Source: Renibacterium sp043789415 (GTDB lineage: Bacteria > Actinomycetota > Actinomycetes > Actinomycetales > Micrococcaceae). Taken from it: a stretch of 64,000 nt of DNA. Under the pieces are notes generated by a model that searched no databases, had not been told where the DNA came from, and worked only from the letters and a program-made list of their open reading frames with translations. Shown here in pieces: positions 56,937 to 64,000 of the stretch; position 1 is the stretch's first letter, and each line of letters begins with the position of its first letter. The translations under genes and the position numbers were made by a program. The stretch spans positions 1,860,001-1,924,000 of the forward strand of contig NZ_JBDLLW010000001.1 in NCBI RefSeq assembly GCF_043789415.1, written 5' to 3'.

Positions 56937-57280
56937 CGGCGTTCCCACAGCACGGCGTGGGTGACCAAAGTGGCGAGGACACCGAGCAGTGCAAAGACCA
57001 GAAAGACCACCGTATAAGGGGCTAAGAGGCTGAGCCAATAGGTTCGCTCCAGAGTGGTTTGCACTGACGAGGCGTCGTAACTACCTGGCATGCTCTGCGA
57101 GATTCCGATGAATCCCAAGACCGTGAGGACAACAGCCAGCCCATTCAGCACCCAGAGCGCAATAAGCCAGGGATTGAAGCGCACCGCGTGCTCAAGCTCT
57201 GCTTCGATTTCAGCGGCAGCCAACCGGACACCGTTCTCATCCAGCTCATGAATTTGAATCGACTCTGCATTTTCCGACAT
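56924..57280 (-). CDS. Small two-helix membrane protein
   Basis: A 118-residue protein with a hydrophilic acidic start (NAESIQIHELDENG), two membrane helices (about 36-58 and 84-108) and an Arg-rich end (WERRRRV). The frame opens further upstream, but the ATG at 57280 lies seven bases after a TATGCT box and avoids overlap with the divergent SDR gene. Function unknown. It marks the return to normal GC after the low-GC patch. Confidence 0.65.
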   Translation of the reverse strand: MSENAESIQIHELDENGVRLAAAEIEAELEHAVRFNPWLIALWVLNGLAVVLTVLGFIGISQSMPGSYDASSVQTTLERTYWLSLLAPYTVVFLVFALLGVLATLVTHAVLWERRRRV

Positions 57281-57287
57281 GATTCTC

Positions 57288-57293
57288 AGCATA
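57288..57293 (-). promoter_or_regulatory. Candidate -10 box, leaderless, of the 56924-57280 gene
   Basis: TATGCT on the minus strand, seven bases before the ATG at 57280. It is back to back with the SDR promoter. Confidence 0.4.
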
Positions 57294-57310
57294 GATGAGC
57301 GAGAGATGCG

Positions 57311-57316
57311 TAGCAT
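57311..57316 (+). promoter_or_regulatory. Candidate -10 box, leaderless, of the SDR gene
   Basis: TAGCAT, six bases before the ATG at 57323, with no good ribosome site. Confidence 0.4.
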
Positions 57317-57322
57317 GGGTGA

Positions 57323-58090
57323 ATGCCTGCAAATACGCAAAGAGTCCTGATCACCGGTGCGACGGCGGGATTGGGCGCCGAATTCGCCCAGCAATTGGCT
57401 GCTCAGGGGCACCATCTCGTCTTAGTGGCCCGGAATCAAGAGCGTTTAGAGGTCAAAGCGATTCGGCTGCGTCAGGATTTCGGCGTTGAAGTCGAGGTGA
57501 TCTCCGCCGATCTGCAGGCTCCCTCTGGTATCGAGCTGGTGAGCACGCGATTGCAGCAGGAACAGGCCCCGGTGAGCATGCTGATCAACAATGCCGGTTT
57601 TGGCCTGACCAAGTCCTTTGAGAAAAATACCGTGCAGGAAGAATCTGATCATCTGCAACTGCTCGTGGCCACCCCGATGCTGCTGATGCACGCGGTGCTG
57701 CCGGGGATGCTCTCCCGTGGCGAAGGCAAAATCATCAATGTGGCCAGCGTGGCCGGCTTCATTCCGCGGGCTACGTACGGCGCGTGCAAAGCCTGGCTGA
57801 TCAGCTTCAGCCGCTGGGCCAATGTGCAGTACTCCGCTCAAGGAGTCACGGTGACGGCGGTCTGCCCAGGCTTCGTGCACACCGAGTTCCACCAGCGGAT
57901 GAACGCCTCCACCGATGGTATTCCGAACTGGATGTGGCTGAATGCCGACCGGGTGGTGCGCGAGGGACTGGCCGATGCTTTCTCCGGCAAATCGGTGAGC
58001 GTGCCTTCCAAACGCTATAAAGCGCTCGCCTTCCTGAGTAAGTTCAGTTCTGATAAGTTCGGCACTTTTGCTGGAAAGCGTGGCCGTTAA
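57323..58090 (+). CDS. SDR family NAD(P)-dependent oxidoreductase
   Basis: A 255-residue classical short-chain dehydrogenase. The coenzyme motif TGATAGLG is at 11-18, NNAGFGL near 90, catalytic Ser in INVASVAGF, and the YxxxK pair is Tyr152 and Lys156 (YGACK). It resembles the DltE/YqjQ-type general SDRs; the substrate is unknown. It appears monocistronic, with an inverted repeat behind it. Confidence 0.88.
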   Translation: MPANTQRVLITGATAGLGAEFAQQLAAQGHHLVLVARNQERLEVKAIRLRQDFGVEVEVISADLQAPSGIELVSTRLQQEQAPVSMLINNAGFGLTKSFEKNTVQEESDHLQLLVATPMLLMHAVLPGMLSRGEGKIINVASVAGFIPRATYGACKAWLISFSRWANVQYSAQGVTVTAVCPGFVHTEFHQRMNASTDGIPNWMWLNADRVVREGLADAFSGKSVSVPSKRYKALAFLSKFSSDKFGTFAGKRGR

Positions 58091-58136
58091 AGGGCGACTG
58101 TGTATTATTGAAACATGGACACTTTGATTTACGGCT

Positions 58137-58166
58137 AATTCCGGCCAAGCGATTAATCGCCGGAAT
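58137..58166. terminator. Inverted repeat after the SDR gene
   Basis: AATTCCGGC and GCCGGAATT pair perfectly around a 12-base loop, about 50 bases after the SDR stop. No T-run follows. Confidence 0.45.
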
Positions 58167-58286
58167 TCCGATTCACCAGTTCCCGTCAATTCGGCTCGTT
58201 GAGGTATGCCTCCGAGTGGATATCCCCGGTCTTTGCGGTGTGTACTGCCGCGCCTTTGGCGAGCCTCCATTTCTGAAGGAGTAAAA

Positions 58287-58505
58287 ATGCGTCCCCATGA
58301 TTCTCATCCTGAAAGTGATTCCAAACAACTGCCTGCCATTCACCTCTCCCCGTCGGTCGAAGCCAAATTGAGTGATGCCGCCAAGGAGTCGTTGGCTCGT
58401 CAGCAAGCTCGGGCGATGCCCGGCGGGCAGTCCGTGGCGCACGGCCATAAACCGACTCACGCGAGCGGAAAACAAGGACGGCGGGAGCGTAAAGTCCGCT
58501 GGTAA
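58287..58505 (+). CDS. Small basic hypothetical protein
   Basis: A 72-residue protein with a clear GAAGGAG ribosome site before the ATG. The N-terminal half has the helical LSPSVEAKLSDAAKESLARQ; the C-terminus is Gly/His/Arg/Lys rich (SGKQGRRERKVRW), suggesting nucleic-acid contact. No domain recognised. Confidence 0.6.
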   Translation: MRPHDSHPESDSKQLPAIHLSPSVEAKLSDAAKESLARQQARAMPGGQSVAHGHKPTHASGKQGRRERKVRW

Positions 58506-58635
58506 TCCACACCTGCCGGCCCTCCGCCCCAGGGCCTGACGCAGGGTTGGCGCTATTGCGGGGCGATTACTAAGCCGCCTGGCTTGGCGAACGCCTCAGC
58601 GCGCGCCAAGCCAGGCAGCTTCGTGCTGAACGGTG

Positions 58636-60237
58636 TCAATGAGGCTGCGTGCTGGGTGGTCCACCGGCAGGTGCGGCCGGTTCATAGCTGTCATCGAAGG
58701 GCATCTCATTGAGGTCAAGATGGGGGTTGTGATCCTGCCCCGCAACCAATTCAATGGCTTCCTCTTCGGTGTCAACGCTCGGCATCGAGCCGGGCAAGGG
58801 GCGTCCGGCGGACTCGCGGAGGAAGAAGATGGCGATCGCCCCGATGATGGAGGTGGCCATCAGATAGTAGGCCGGCGTCATATCGGTGTGCAGCAGCTCG
58901 AGGAGGCCCTGGATGATGAACGGGGTGGTTCCGCCGAAGATCGCCACCGCGAAGTTATAGGCGATTCCCATTCCGCCGTAGCGGCTCGGAGTGGGGAACA
59001 GGGCCGGCAGCGCAGAGGCTAGGTTGGCCACGTAGAACGTCACCGGGAAGGCGATGAGGGCCAGCCCGAGCAGGGTGGACCAGATCTCCCCGACGCCGAT
59101 CAGCATAAAGGCCGGAATCGCGAAGACAATGGTGCTGATCGCGCCGATCCACAGCACGGGACGGCGTCCTACCCGGTCTGAGAGCTTCCCGGTGAGCGGA
59201 ATGCAGACCGCCATAATCACCAGCACCGGCAAGGTCAGCAAGGTGCCGTGGATCGGATCGTAGCCTTTGTTCTCGGTCAGATAGGTCGGCATATAGGAGG
59301 TCAGGGCATAGCCTGCGGTGTTCGCGGCGGCCACTAAGAGCACCGCGACCACCATCTGGCGCCAGTAGGCCAGCACGATGCCGAGCGGGCCCCTGGCAGC
59401 GATCTCGTCGCCGGCCTGGGCTTCCTTCGCCGAGGATTCCTGGGCATCGAGAGTTGCTTGGAACTGCGGAGACTCCTCGATGCGGAGCCGGAAGTAAATC
59501 GCGATCGCGCCGAGCGGACCGGCGATCAGGAAGGGGATTCGCCAACCCCATTCCTGCATGGCGGCGGAGCCCAGGGCGAGTTGCATAATGGAGACCATCG
59601 CGGCACCGATGGCGAAACCCAGGTAGCTGCCCATATCGAGGAAGCTGGCGAAGAAGCCGCGTCGTTTATCCGGGGCGTATTCGCTGACGAAAGTGGTGGC
59701 ACCGGCGTACTCACCGCCGGTCGAGAAACCTTGGATCAGTTTCATCAGCACGAGAAGCACGGGTGCCCACCAGCCGATCACGGCGTAGCCAGGGAGCAGG
59801 CCAATAGCGAAGGTTGAGGCCGCCATCATGATCAAAGTCGTCGCGAGCACCTTCTGCCGGCCGAGCTTATCGCCCAGATAGCCGAAGACGATGCCACCCA
59901 ACGGGCGGGCGATGAAGGTGACGGCGAAAACACCGAAGCTGAAGAGCACCTGGACGTTATCGGCAGCGTCGGAGAGGAAGACCGCGCCCATCACGGCGAC
60001 TAGATAACCGTAAACGCCGACGTCGTACCATTCCATGGTGTTTCCCACCACGGTTCCACCGAGTGCTCTTTTCAACATGGGCTGGTTCACCACATTGATG
60101 TGGCTCTTGCTCAGCCGGCGTTTTTTCAGCCGTCCAGAGGGTTTGCTCCTGGCGTTCTTCACGCCGTTGTCGGCTGTGGAAATGCTTCTGTCTATGGGCA
60201 TTTGGGTCTCTCTGATTGTCTTCTTCGAGGAGGTCAT
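58636..60237 (-). CDS. MFS transporter of the metabolite:H+ symporter (ProP/ShiA-like) family
   Basis: A protein of up to 533 residues with 12 membrane helices. The MHS pattern is present: GGTVVGNTMEWYDVGVYGYL at the first helix, GYLGDKLGRQKVL in loop 2-3, and GGEYAGATTFVSEYAPDKRRGF. Such carriers take up compatible solutes or organic acids with protons; the substrate is not certain. The tail (about 490-533) is acidic and Pro-rich. ATG 60201, behind GAGAGA, is an alternative start to ATG 60237. About 220 gene-free bases separate it from the enzyme I gene. Confidence 0.88.
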   Translation of the reverse strand: MTSSKKTIRETQMPIDRSISTADNGVKNARSKPSGRLKKRRLSKSHINVVNQPMLKRALGGTVVGNTMEWYDVGVYGYLVAVMGAVFLSDAADNVQVLFSFGVFAVTFIARPLGGIVFGYLGDKLGRQKVLATTLIMMAASTFAIGLLPGYAVIGWWAPVLLVLMKLIQGFSTGGEYAGATTFVSEYAPDKRRGFFASFLDMGSYLGFAIGAAMVSIMQLALGSAAMQEWGWRIPFLIAGPLGAIAIYFRLRIEESPQFQATLDAQESSAKEAQAGDEIAARGPLGIVLAYWRQMVVAVLLVAAANTAGYALTSYMPTYLTENKGYDPIHGTLLTLPVLVIMAVCIPLTGKLSDRVGRRPVLWIGAISTIVFAIPAFMLIGVGEIWSTLLGLALIAFPVTFYVANLASALPALFPTPSRYGGMGIAYNFAVAIFGGTTPFIIQGLLELLHTDMTPAYYLMATSIIGAIAIFFLRESAGRPLPGSMPSVDTEEEAIELVAGQDHNPHLDLNEMPFDDSYEPAAPAGGPPSTQPH

Positions 60238-60457
60238 TTGCTTGCGACTTCTAGCTGCCCAGCTGCGGGCAGGCCTTCCACTCTACGGAATTCGCTCCCG
60301 GGATGTCGGGGAAAGCGGCCCGGATGGGGTGCTCAGCGTGCCGGGCAGCCGAGTGCATCCCAGCGCTCAAGCGCTGAAATGATCGTTACTTTATCGTTAT
60401 ATTCTGGCGAAGGGCCGACGTCGAAAAACCGCGGATTCCACCGGGAAAGAACCGAAA

Positions 60458-62161
60458 TCAGAGACCTAATTCCAGCAAAATAGGCAGCCGCTCACGCACC
60501 AGATCTTTCGCCTCGGTGGCGCTCGAAGCCGTTAGTGCTAGCGCTGCGAGCTCGCCCGCCTGGGAGAGCGAAACACTCTTCAGTACTGCTGCCACCGCAG
60601 GGATTGCCCGAGCGGACATCGAGAGCGTGCTGACGCCCAGGCCGACCAGTACGACGGCGAGTGCCGGATCGGCTGCCGCTTCGCCGCAGACTCCGATCGG
60701 CCGTCCCCGGTCTGCCGAGCCGGATTCGGCAGACCGAGTGCAGAGCGCGATCAGGGTGAGCACCGCGGGTTGCCAGGAATCGTTCAATGCGGCCAGTGCA
60801 GCGGACTGTCGATCTGCCGCCATGGTGTACTGGGTCAGGTCATTCGTACCAAGACTGGCGAAATCGACGTGTTCAAGGATCTTTCCAGCGCTCAGCGCGG
60901 CTGCGGGAACTTCGATCATCACTCCGCAGTTGGTGAGGCCAGCGCTGCCGCACAATTCACTGAAGTTCTTGGCCTCCGCGGGGGTGGCAATCATCGGAGC
61001 CATCGTCCACACAGTGACGTCCACTTCCCGGGCCGCTGCCGCAATCGCCTCAAGCTGCCGTTGCAGTACAGCGGGCCGGCTCTCCTGGGTGCGGTAACCC
61101 CGCACCCCCAGAGCCGGATTCGGCTCCGTAGCGCTGCTCAAAAACGGTAGCGGTTTATCCGCACCGGCGTCCAGGGTGCGAACCACGATCTTCGGCCGGT
61201 CTGCTGGATCGGCAAAGGCCAGGAAAACCGAACGATAGGCGGTGGTCTGCTCTTCGATACTGGGTTCGGCATCGCGTTCCAGGAAGAGAAATTCGGTGCG
61301 GAACAACCCGATGCCCTCGGCTCCAGCAGCCTTGGCCGCTTTCGCCTCCTGTGCATTGCCGACATTCGCCAAGAGGGCTATGCGCGTACCATCGGCCAAC
61401 CGACCTGCGCCGTCGAAAGCTTTCAGGGCCGAGGCCTGCGAAGACCAGCTGCTGGCCGCCTCCCGTTCCGCGGGGCCTGGCTCAGTGACAAGCAGCCCCG
61501 CGGCGCCATCGATGAACACCTCCGTGCCCGCCGGAATCCGGGTGATCCCGGCGGCAGCCACTACAGCGGGCAGACCAAGCGAACGAGCAATGATCGCGGT
61601 GTGAGACTGAGGACCCCCCGAAGCTGTCACGAGCCCGAGCACCTTGCTGGGATCCAGCGTGGCGGTATCCGCCGGGGCCAGATCATCGGCCAACAGGATG
61701 AAGGGTTCCGCGGAGGTGGGGATTCCTGGAGCGCTGAGACCTCGCAACTGCGCGACCAGCCGATCGCGCACATCGAAAACATCTCTCGCGCGTTCGGCCA
61801 TGGCCCCGCCCAAGCTCAGCAGGGTGGAAGCCACTCCCTCGGCGGCTTGCCAGATCGCGCGTTCGGCGGAGAGCCCTGAATCGATGAACTTCCTGGCGGT
61901 TTTGAGTAGCATTGGGTCGGCGGCCATCAACGCCGTCGCCTGCAAAACAGCCTGGGCTTCGCCACTGAGCTGGGCGGCCCGAGCGCTCAGCGAAGCCCGC
62001 ACCGCTTCGGAAGCGCTGCGCAGTGATTCAAAGGCCTCTTCTGCCGTGCTGCCCTGCGGTCTGGTCTGGCCATCAGCGGGTTCAAGCACGGGGGAGGGCA
62101 TCTGCCTGATGGCCGCGACGATCCTGCCGGGGCAAACTCCAACGCCTTTGTAGGTCTGCAC
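60458..62161 (-). CDS. ptsI: Phosphoenolpyruvate-protein phosphotransferase (PTS enzyme I)
   Basis: First phosphoryl carrier of the PTS. The 567-residue protein has the swivelling His domain (phosphorylated His187 in GGPQSHTAIIARSLGLP) and the PEP-binding barrel (EGIGLFRTEFLFL, GTNDLTQYTMAADR, and the catalytic Cys in GVCGEAAADP). The GTG at 62161 follows GGGAGGAG and is preferred over the ATG nine codons upstream. No HPr or EII gene adjoins it; within the window its only visible partner is the HPr domain of DhaM. Confidence 0.93.
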   Translation of the reverse strand: MQTYKGVGVCPGRIVAAIRQMPSPVLEPADGQTRPQGSTAEEAFESLRSASEAVRASLSARAAQLSGEAQAVLQATALMAADPMLLKTARKFIDSGLSAERAIWQAAEGVASTLLSLGGAMAERARDVFDVRDRLVAQLRGLSAPGIPTSAEPFILLADDLAPADTATLDPSKVLGLVTASGGPQSHTAIIARSLGLPAVVAAAGITRIPAGTEVFIDGAAGLLVTEPGPAEREAASSWSSQASALKAFDGAGRLADGTRIALLANVGNAQEAKAAKAAGAEGIGLFRTEFLFLERDAEPSIEEQTTAYRSVFLAFADPADRPKIVVRTLDAGADKPLPFLSSATEPNPALGVRGYRTQESRPAVLQRQLEAIAAAAREVDVTVWTMAPMIATPAEAKNFSELCGSAGLTNCGVMIEVPAAALSAGKILEHVDFASLGTNDLTQYTMAADRQSAALAALNDSWQPAVLTLIALCTRSAESGSADRGRPIGVCGEAAADPALAVVLVGLGVSTLSMSARAIPAVAAVLKSVSLSQAGELAALALTASSATEAKDLVRERLPILLELGL

Positions 62162-62223
62162 TGCGATCTCCTCCCAGAATCCCTCCAAACTGCCACGGTA
62201 TCAACGGTTCTGACCTTAGCCCC

Positions 62224-63207
62224 TCAGGGTGCTGATTTTTCCTTTGCGTCCTGTCTTTCTTCGGCGCGCTGGATTCGCAGCGTCCAGTCGTAGAGCACCC
62301 TATTCAGCCCCATGGCGTCGATGAGCTCGAATTCAACTCCGCTGCTGAGCACCGCGAAGGCCGCCCAATCGGGGGAATAGGTTGAAATGGACAGCTCGCA
62401 GCGATCTCCGTCGATGCTCTTCAACTCGGCCCATTGCCCCAATCGCTCTCGCAGGCTCTCCGCTGAGGCGTGCAGCAGGATCCGATAGGGGCGAGGCCCT
62501 GCTGAAAGCGACTCCAGGCTGGAGACAAGATAGCTCGCGGCGTCTTCAGCCGGCAGCTCGCGTTGTCTGAAACGTTCCCCGGTATTGCGTGGCAGGCTCA
62601 TTCGATCCAGCCGAAAACTGCGCCAGGCATGCCGGCCCAGATCGTAGCCCACGAGATACCAGCGCTGACGCAAGGAGACCAGGCGGTGCGGTTCGACCAA
62701 ACGCTCGCTGTCCCGGCCGTCCTGGGCGGTATAGCTGAAACTGAGCCGTTCCAGGTCGCGGCACCCCTGGGCGACGGCGGTCAGCAATCCGACATTGACG
62801 ATCGGCCCGCTACCGGCGGTGGGAACCGTTGCGGTTTGCAGTGCTTCGACCCTGCGCCGCAGTTTAGCGGGCATCACTTGAATGACCTTGGATAAGGCGC
62901 TCACGGAAGCGTCTTCAATGCCGCTGATCGAGCCTTGAGCGGCGAGGCGGAGGCCAATGGCCAAGGCGACGGCCTCTTCGTCGTCCGCCAGCAGCGGCGG
63001 CAGCGAAGCACCAGCGGCTAATTGGTAGCCTCCGGCTGTTCCCCGGTTAGCCTCCACCGGGTAGCCGAGCTCGCGCAGCCGATCCACGTCCCGGCGCAGC
63101 GTACGCAGCGAGACCTCGAGCTTATCGGCTAGATCCTGGCCAGCCCAGAATCGATGATGCTGCAAAAGTGAGAGCAGCCTGAGGGTTCGCGAGCTGGTGT
63201 TCGCCAT
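62224..63207 (-). CDS. HTH and WYL domain transcriptional regulator
   Basis: A 327-residue regulator with an N-terminal DeoR/HTH_11 winged helix (TLRLLSLLQHHRFWAGQDLADKL; LEVSLRTLRRDVDRLRELG) and a WYL domain (about 140-225; RQRWYLVGYDLGRHAWRSFRLDRM) followed by a WCX part. WYL domains sense ligands, often nucleic acids or nucleotides. A CATAAT box six bases before the ATG at 63207 suggests a leaderless mRNA. The target genes are unknown; it is tandem with the cation exporter upstream. Confidence 0.9.
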   Translation of the reverse strand: MANTSSRTLRLLSLLQHHRFWAGQDLADKLEVSLRTLRRDVDRLRELGYPVEANRGTAGGYQLAAGASLPPLLADDEEAVALAIGLRLAAQGSISGIEDASVSALSKVIQVMPAKLRRRVEALQTATVPTAGSGPIVNVGLLTAVAQGCRDLERLSFSYTAQDGRDSERLVEPHRLVSLRQRWYLVGYDLGRHAWRSFRLDRMSLPRNTGERFRQRELPAEDAASYLVSSLESLSAGPRPYRILLHASAESLRERLGQWAELKSIDGDRCELSISTYSPDWAAFAVLSSGVEFELIDAMGLNRVLYDWTLRIQRAEERQDAKEKSAP

Positions 63208-63213
63208 GAAGCC

Positions 63214-63219
63214 ATTATG
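63214..63219 (-). promoter_or_regulatory. Candidate -10 box of the WYL regulator, leaderless
   Basis: CATAAT on the minus strand, followed by six bases and the ATG at 63207. It overlaps the intergenic gap of 20 bases after the cation exporter gene. Confidence 0.35.
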
Positions 63220-63227
63220 AACGGCCT

Positions 63228-64000
63228 TTAGGCCGGAGATCGACCTGATTCCCGAGAACTGGCGAGCGAGGGCTCGTCCTTGGTGGAGAGCGTGATCACT
63301 GCTTCCTCGATGTAATTGAAGTTCTCCATCTCGCGCTCCAGCTTCCGCAATTTGAGCGCTACATCGTCCTCACCCTGATTGCCTTGCAGGTCGACGGCGG
63401 CCACCAGATAGAGCTTGCTGGGGCCGACGAATTCAAGGTGCAGGTAGGTCACCCGGTCGATTTCCGGCCGCTTGAGCAGCAACTCCACGGCGAGTTCCTG
63501 CACTTCGGCCGAGGCCGATTGGCCCACCAGGAAGCGCCGGTTCCGGTCGATCAGCACCACGGCGACCACGCCGAGCAGGATTCCTACCGTGATGGAGCCG
63601 ATGGCGTCCGGGATCGGCGAGCCGGTGAGTTGATGTAACAGGATGCCCAGGAAGGCGACCAGCAGGCCGATCAGCGCTGCGGCGTCCTCGGCGAAGACCG
63701 CTCGAAGCGTGGGATTCGAGCTATTGGCCACGTGCTCCAGGGTGGGTACTCGGATGGCTTGCGCGGTCTTCCTGGCCTGCCGGTAAGCCTGAGTGAAGGA
63801 GACTGCCTCGAGGGCGAAGGAGATCGCCAGCACTACGTAGGCGATCAAGAAATCTCCGGCGGGTTCAGGTTCGAACAACTCCTGAAAGCCGTGCATGATC
63901 GAGACCACAGCGCCTGCGGTGAAGAGGCCGAAGGCGGCGAACATGGACCAGATATAGGCCTCTCTGCCATAGCCCATCGGATGCCTGGCGTCCCGGGGCC
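63228..64000 (-). CDS. Cation diffusion facilitator family transporter (5' end outside window)
   Basis: The visible part (about 257 residues) begins inside the conserved block HPMGYGREAYIW that follows the second helix of CDF proteins, so the start is past the right edge. Four further helices follow (about 8-30, 40-62, 95-115 and 122-142 of the visible ATG frame), with the metal-site motif AEDAAALIGLLVAF, and then a cytoplasmic domain. CDF proteins export zinc, iron, manganese or cobalt; the metal is not readable. The frame contains an internal ATG at 63977, but it is not the true start. Confidence 0.88.
   Translation of the reverse strand, partial: PRDARHPMGYGREAYIWSMFAAFGLFTAGAVVSIMHGFQELFEPEPAGDFLIAYVVLAISFALEAVSFTQAYRQARKTAQAIRVPTLEHVANSSNPTLRAVFAEDAAALIGLLVAFLGILLHQLTGSPIPDAIGSITVGILLGVVAVVLIDRNRRFLVGQSASAEVQELAVELLLKRPEIDRVTYLHLEFVGPSKLYLVAAVDLQGNQGEDDVALKLRKLEREMENFNYIEEAVITLSTKDEPSLASSRESGRSPA

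Noticed and set aside
57446..58270. 274-codon open frame antisense to the SDR gene
   Set aside because: His/Gly/Arg-rich shadow translation without domains; the SDR frame has all catalytic motifs.

Overview
The window is a roughly 60% GC chromosomal segment from a high-GC Gram-positive bacterium. Gene content and order (dacB, zinc metalloprotease, tilS, hpt, ftsH, folE-P-B-K, DUF3180, two PH-domain proteins, DUF2520 protein, panC, lysS, lsr2, clpC, then mutY, disA, radA and pstSCAB) are typical of Actinobacteria. The mix with lsr2, WXG100 proteins and many GTG starts fits the order Micrococcales. A Micrococcaceae genus (Arthrobacter, Psychromicrobium or Renibacterium-like) is my best inference; there is no rRNA gene to fix it.

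Layout. 1-4620 (minus, runs off the left edge): a large lipid or polyketide synthase with two nitronate-monooxygenase/PfaD-like barrels in tandem, then ketosynthase and acyltransferase. An AT-rich gene-poor stretch follows. 5.2-14.7 kb: peptidase E, rhodanese, pheA, a lipid kinase, serS, a HAD phosphatase, an RDD membrane protein, a first WXG100-type secretion substrate with a coupled partner, a 53-residue secreted peptide and ppa. 14.8-33.2 kb: the long conserved housekeeping block from dacB to clpC, in which folate and pantothenate genes overlap by ATGA or TGATG junctions. 33.3-38.5 kb: esterase, TMEM175-like channel, GNAT acetyltransferase and the PTS-dependent dihydroxyacetone kinase dhaKLM. 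38.6-46 kb: mutY, a second WXG100-type substrate with an LpqN-like partner, disA, radA and a FUSC protein. 46-52 kb: phosphate uptake, with pstSCAB behind a PHO-box-like repeat and a convergent PiT transporter with its DUF47 partner. 54.2-56.9 kb: tRNA-Lys(TTT) followed by a lower-GC patch with a recombinase remnant and an ABC-F protein. 57-64 kb: an SDR enzyme, an MHS-type MFS transporter, PTS enzyme I, a WYL regulator and a cation diffusion facilitator cut by the right edge.

Links between genes. Enzyme I (60458-62161) can feed phosphate to the HPr domain of DhaM (37805-38509). DisA makes c-di-AMP. The two phosphate systems sit end to end with a shared terminator-like inverted repeat. Several genes lie 6-8 bases downstream of a TANNNT hexamer with no Shine-Dalgarno, suggesting leaderless mRNAs. 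Parts most worth a second look are the tandem-barrel synthase, the two WXG100 loci, the tRNA-Lys patch, and recurrent short tandem duplications and inverted repeats at gene ends.
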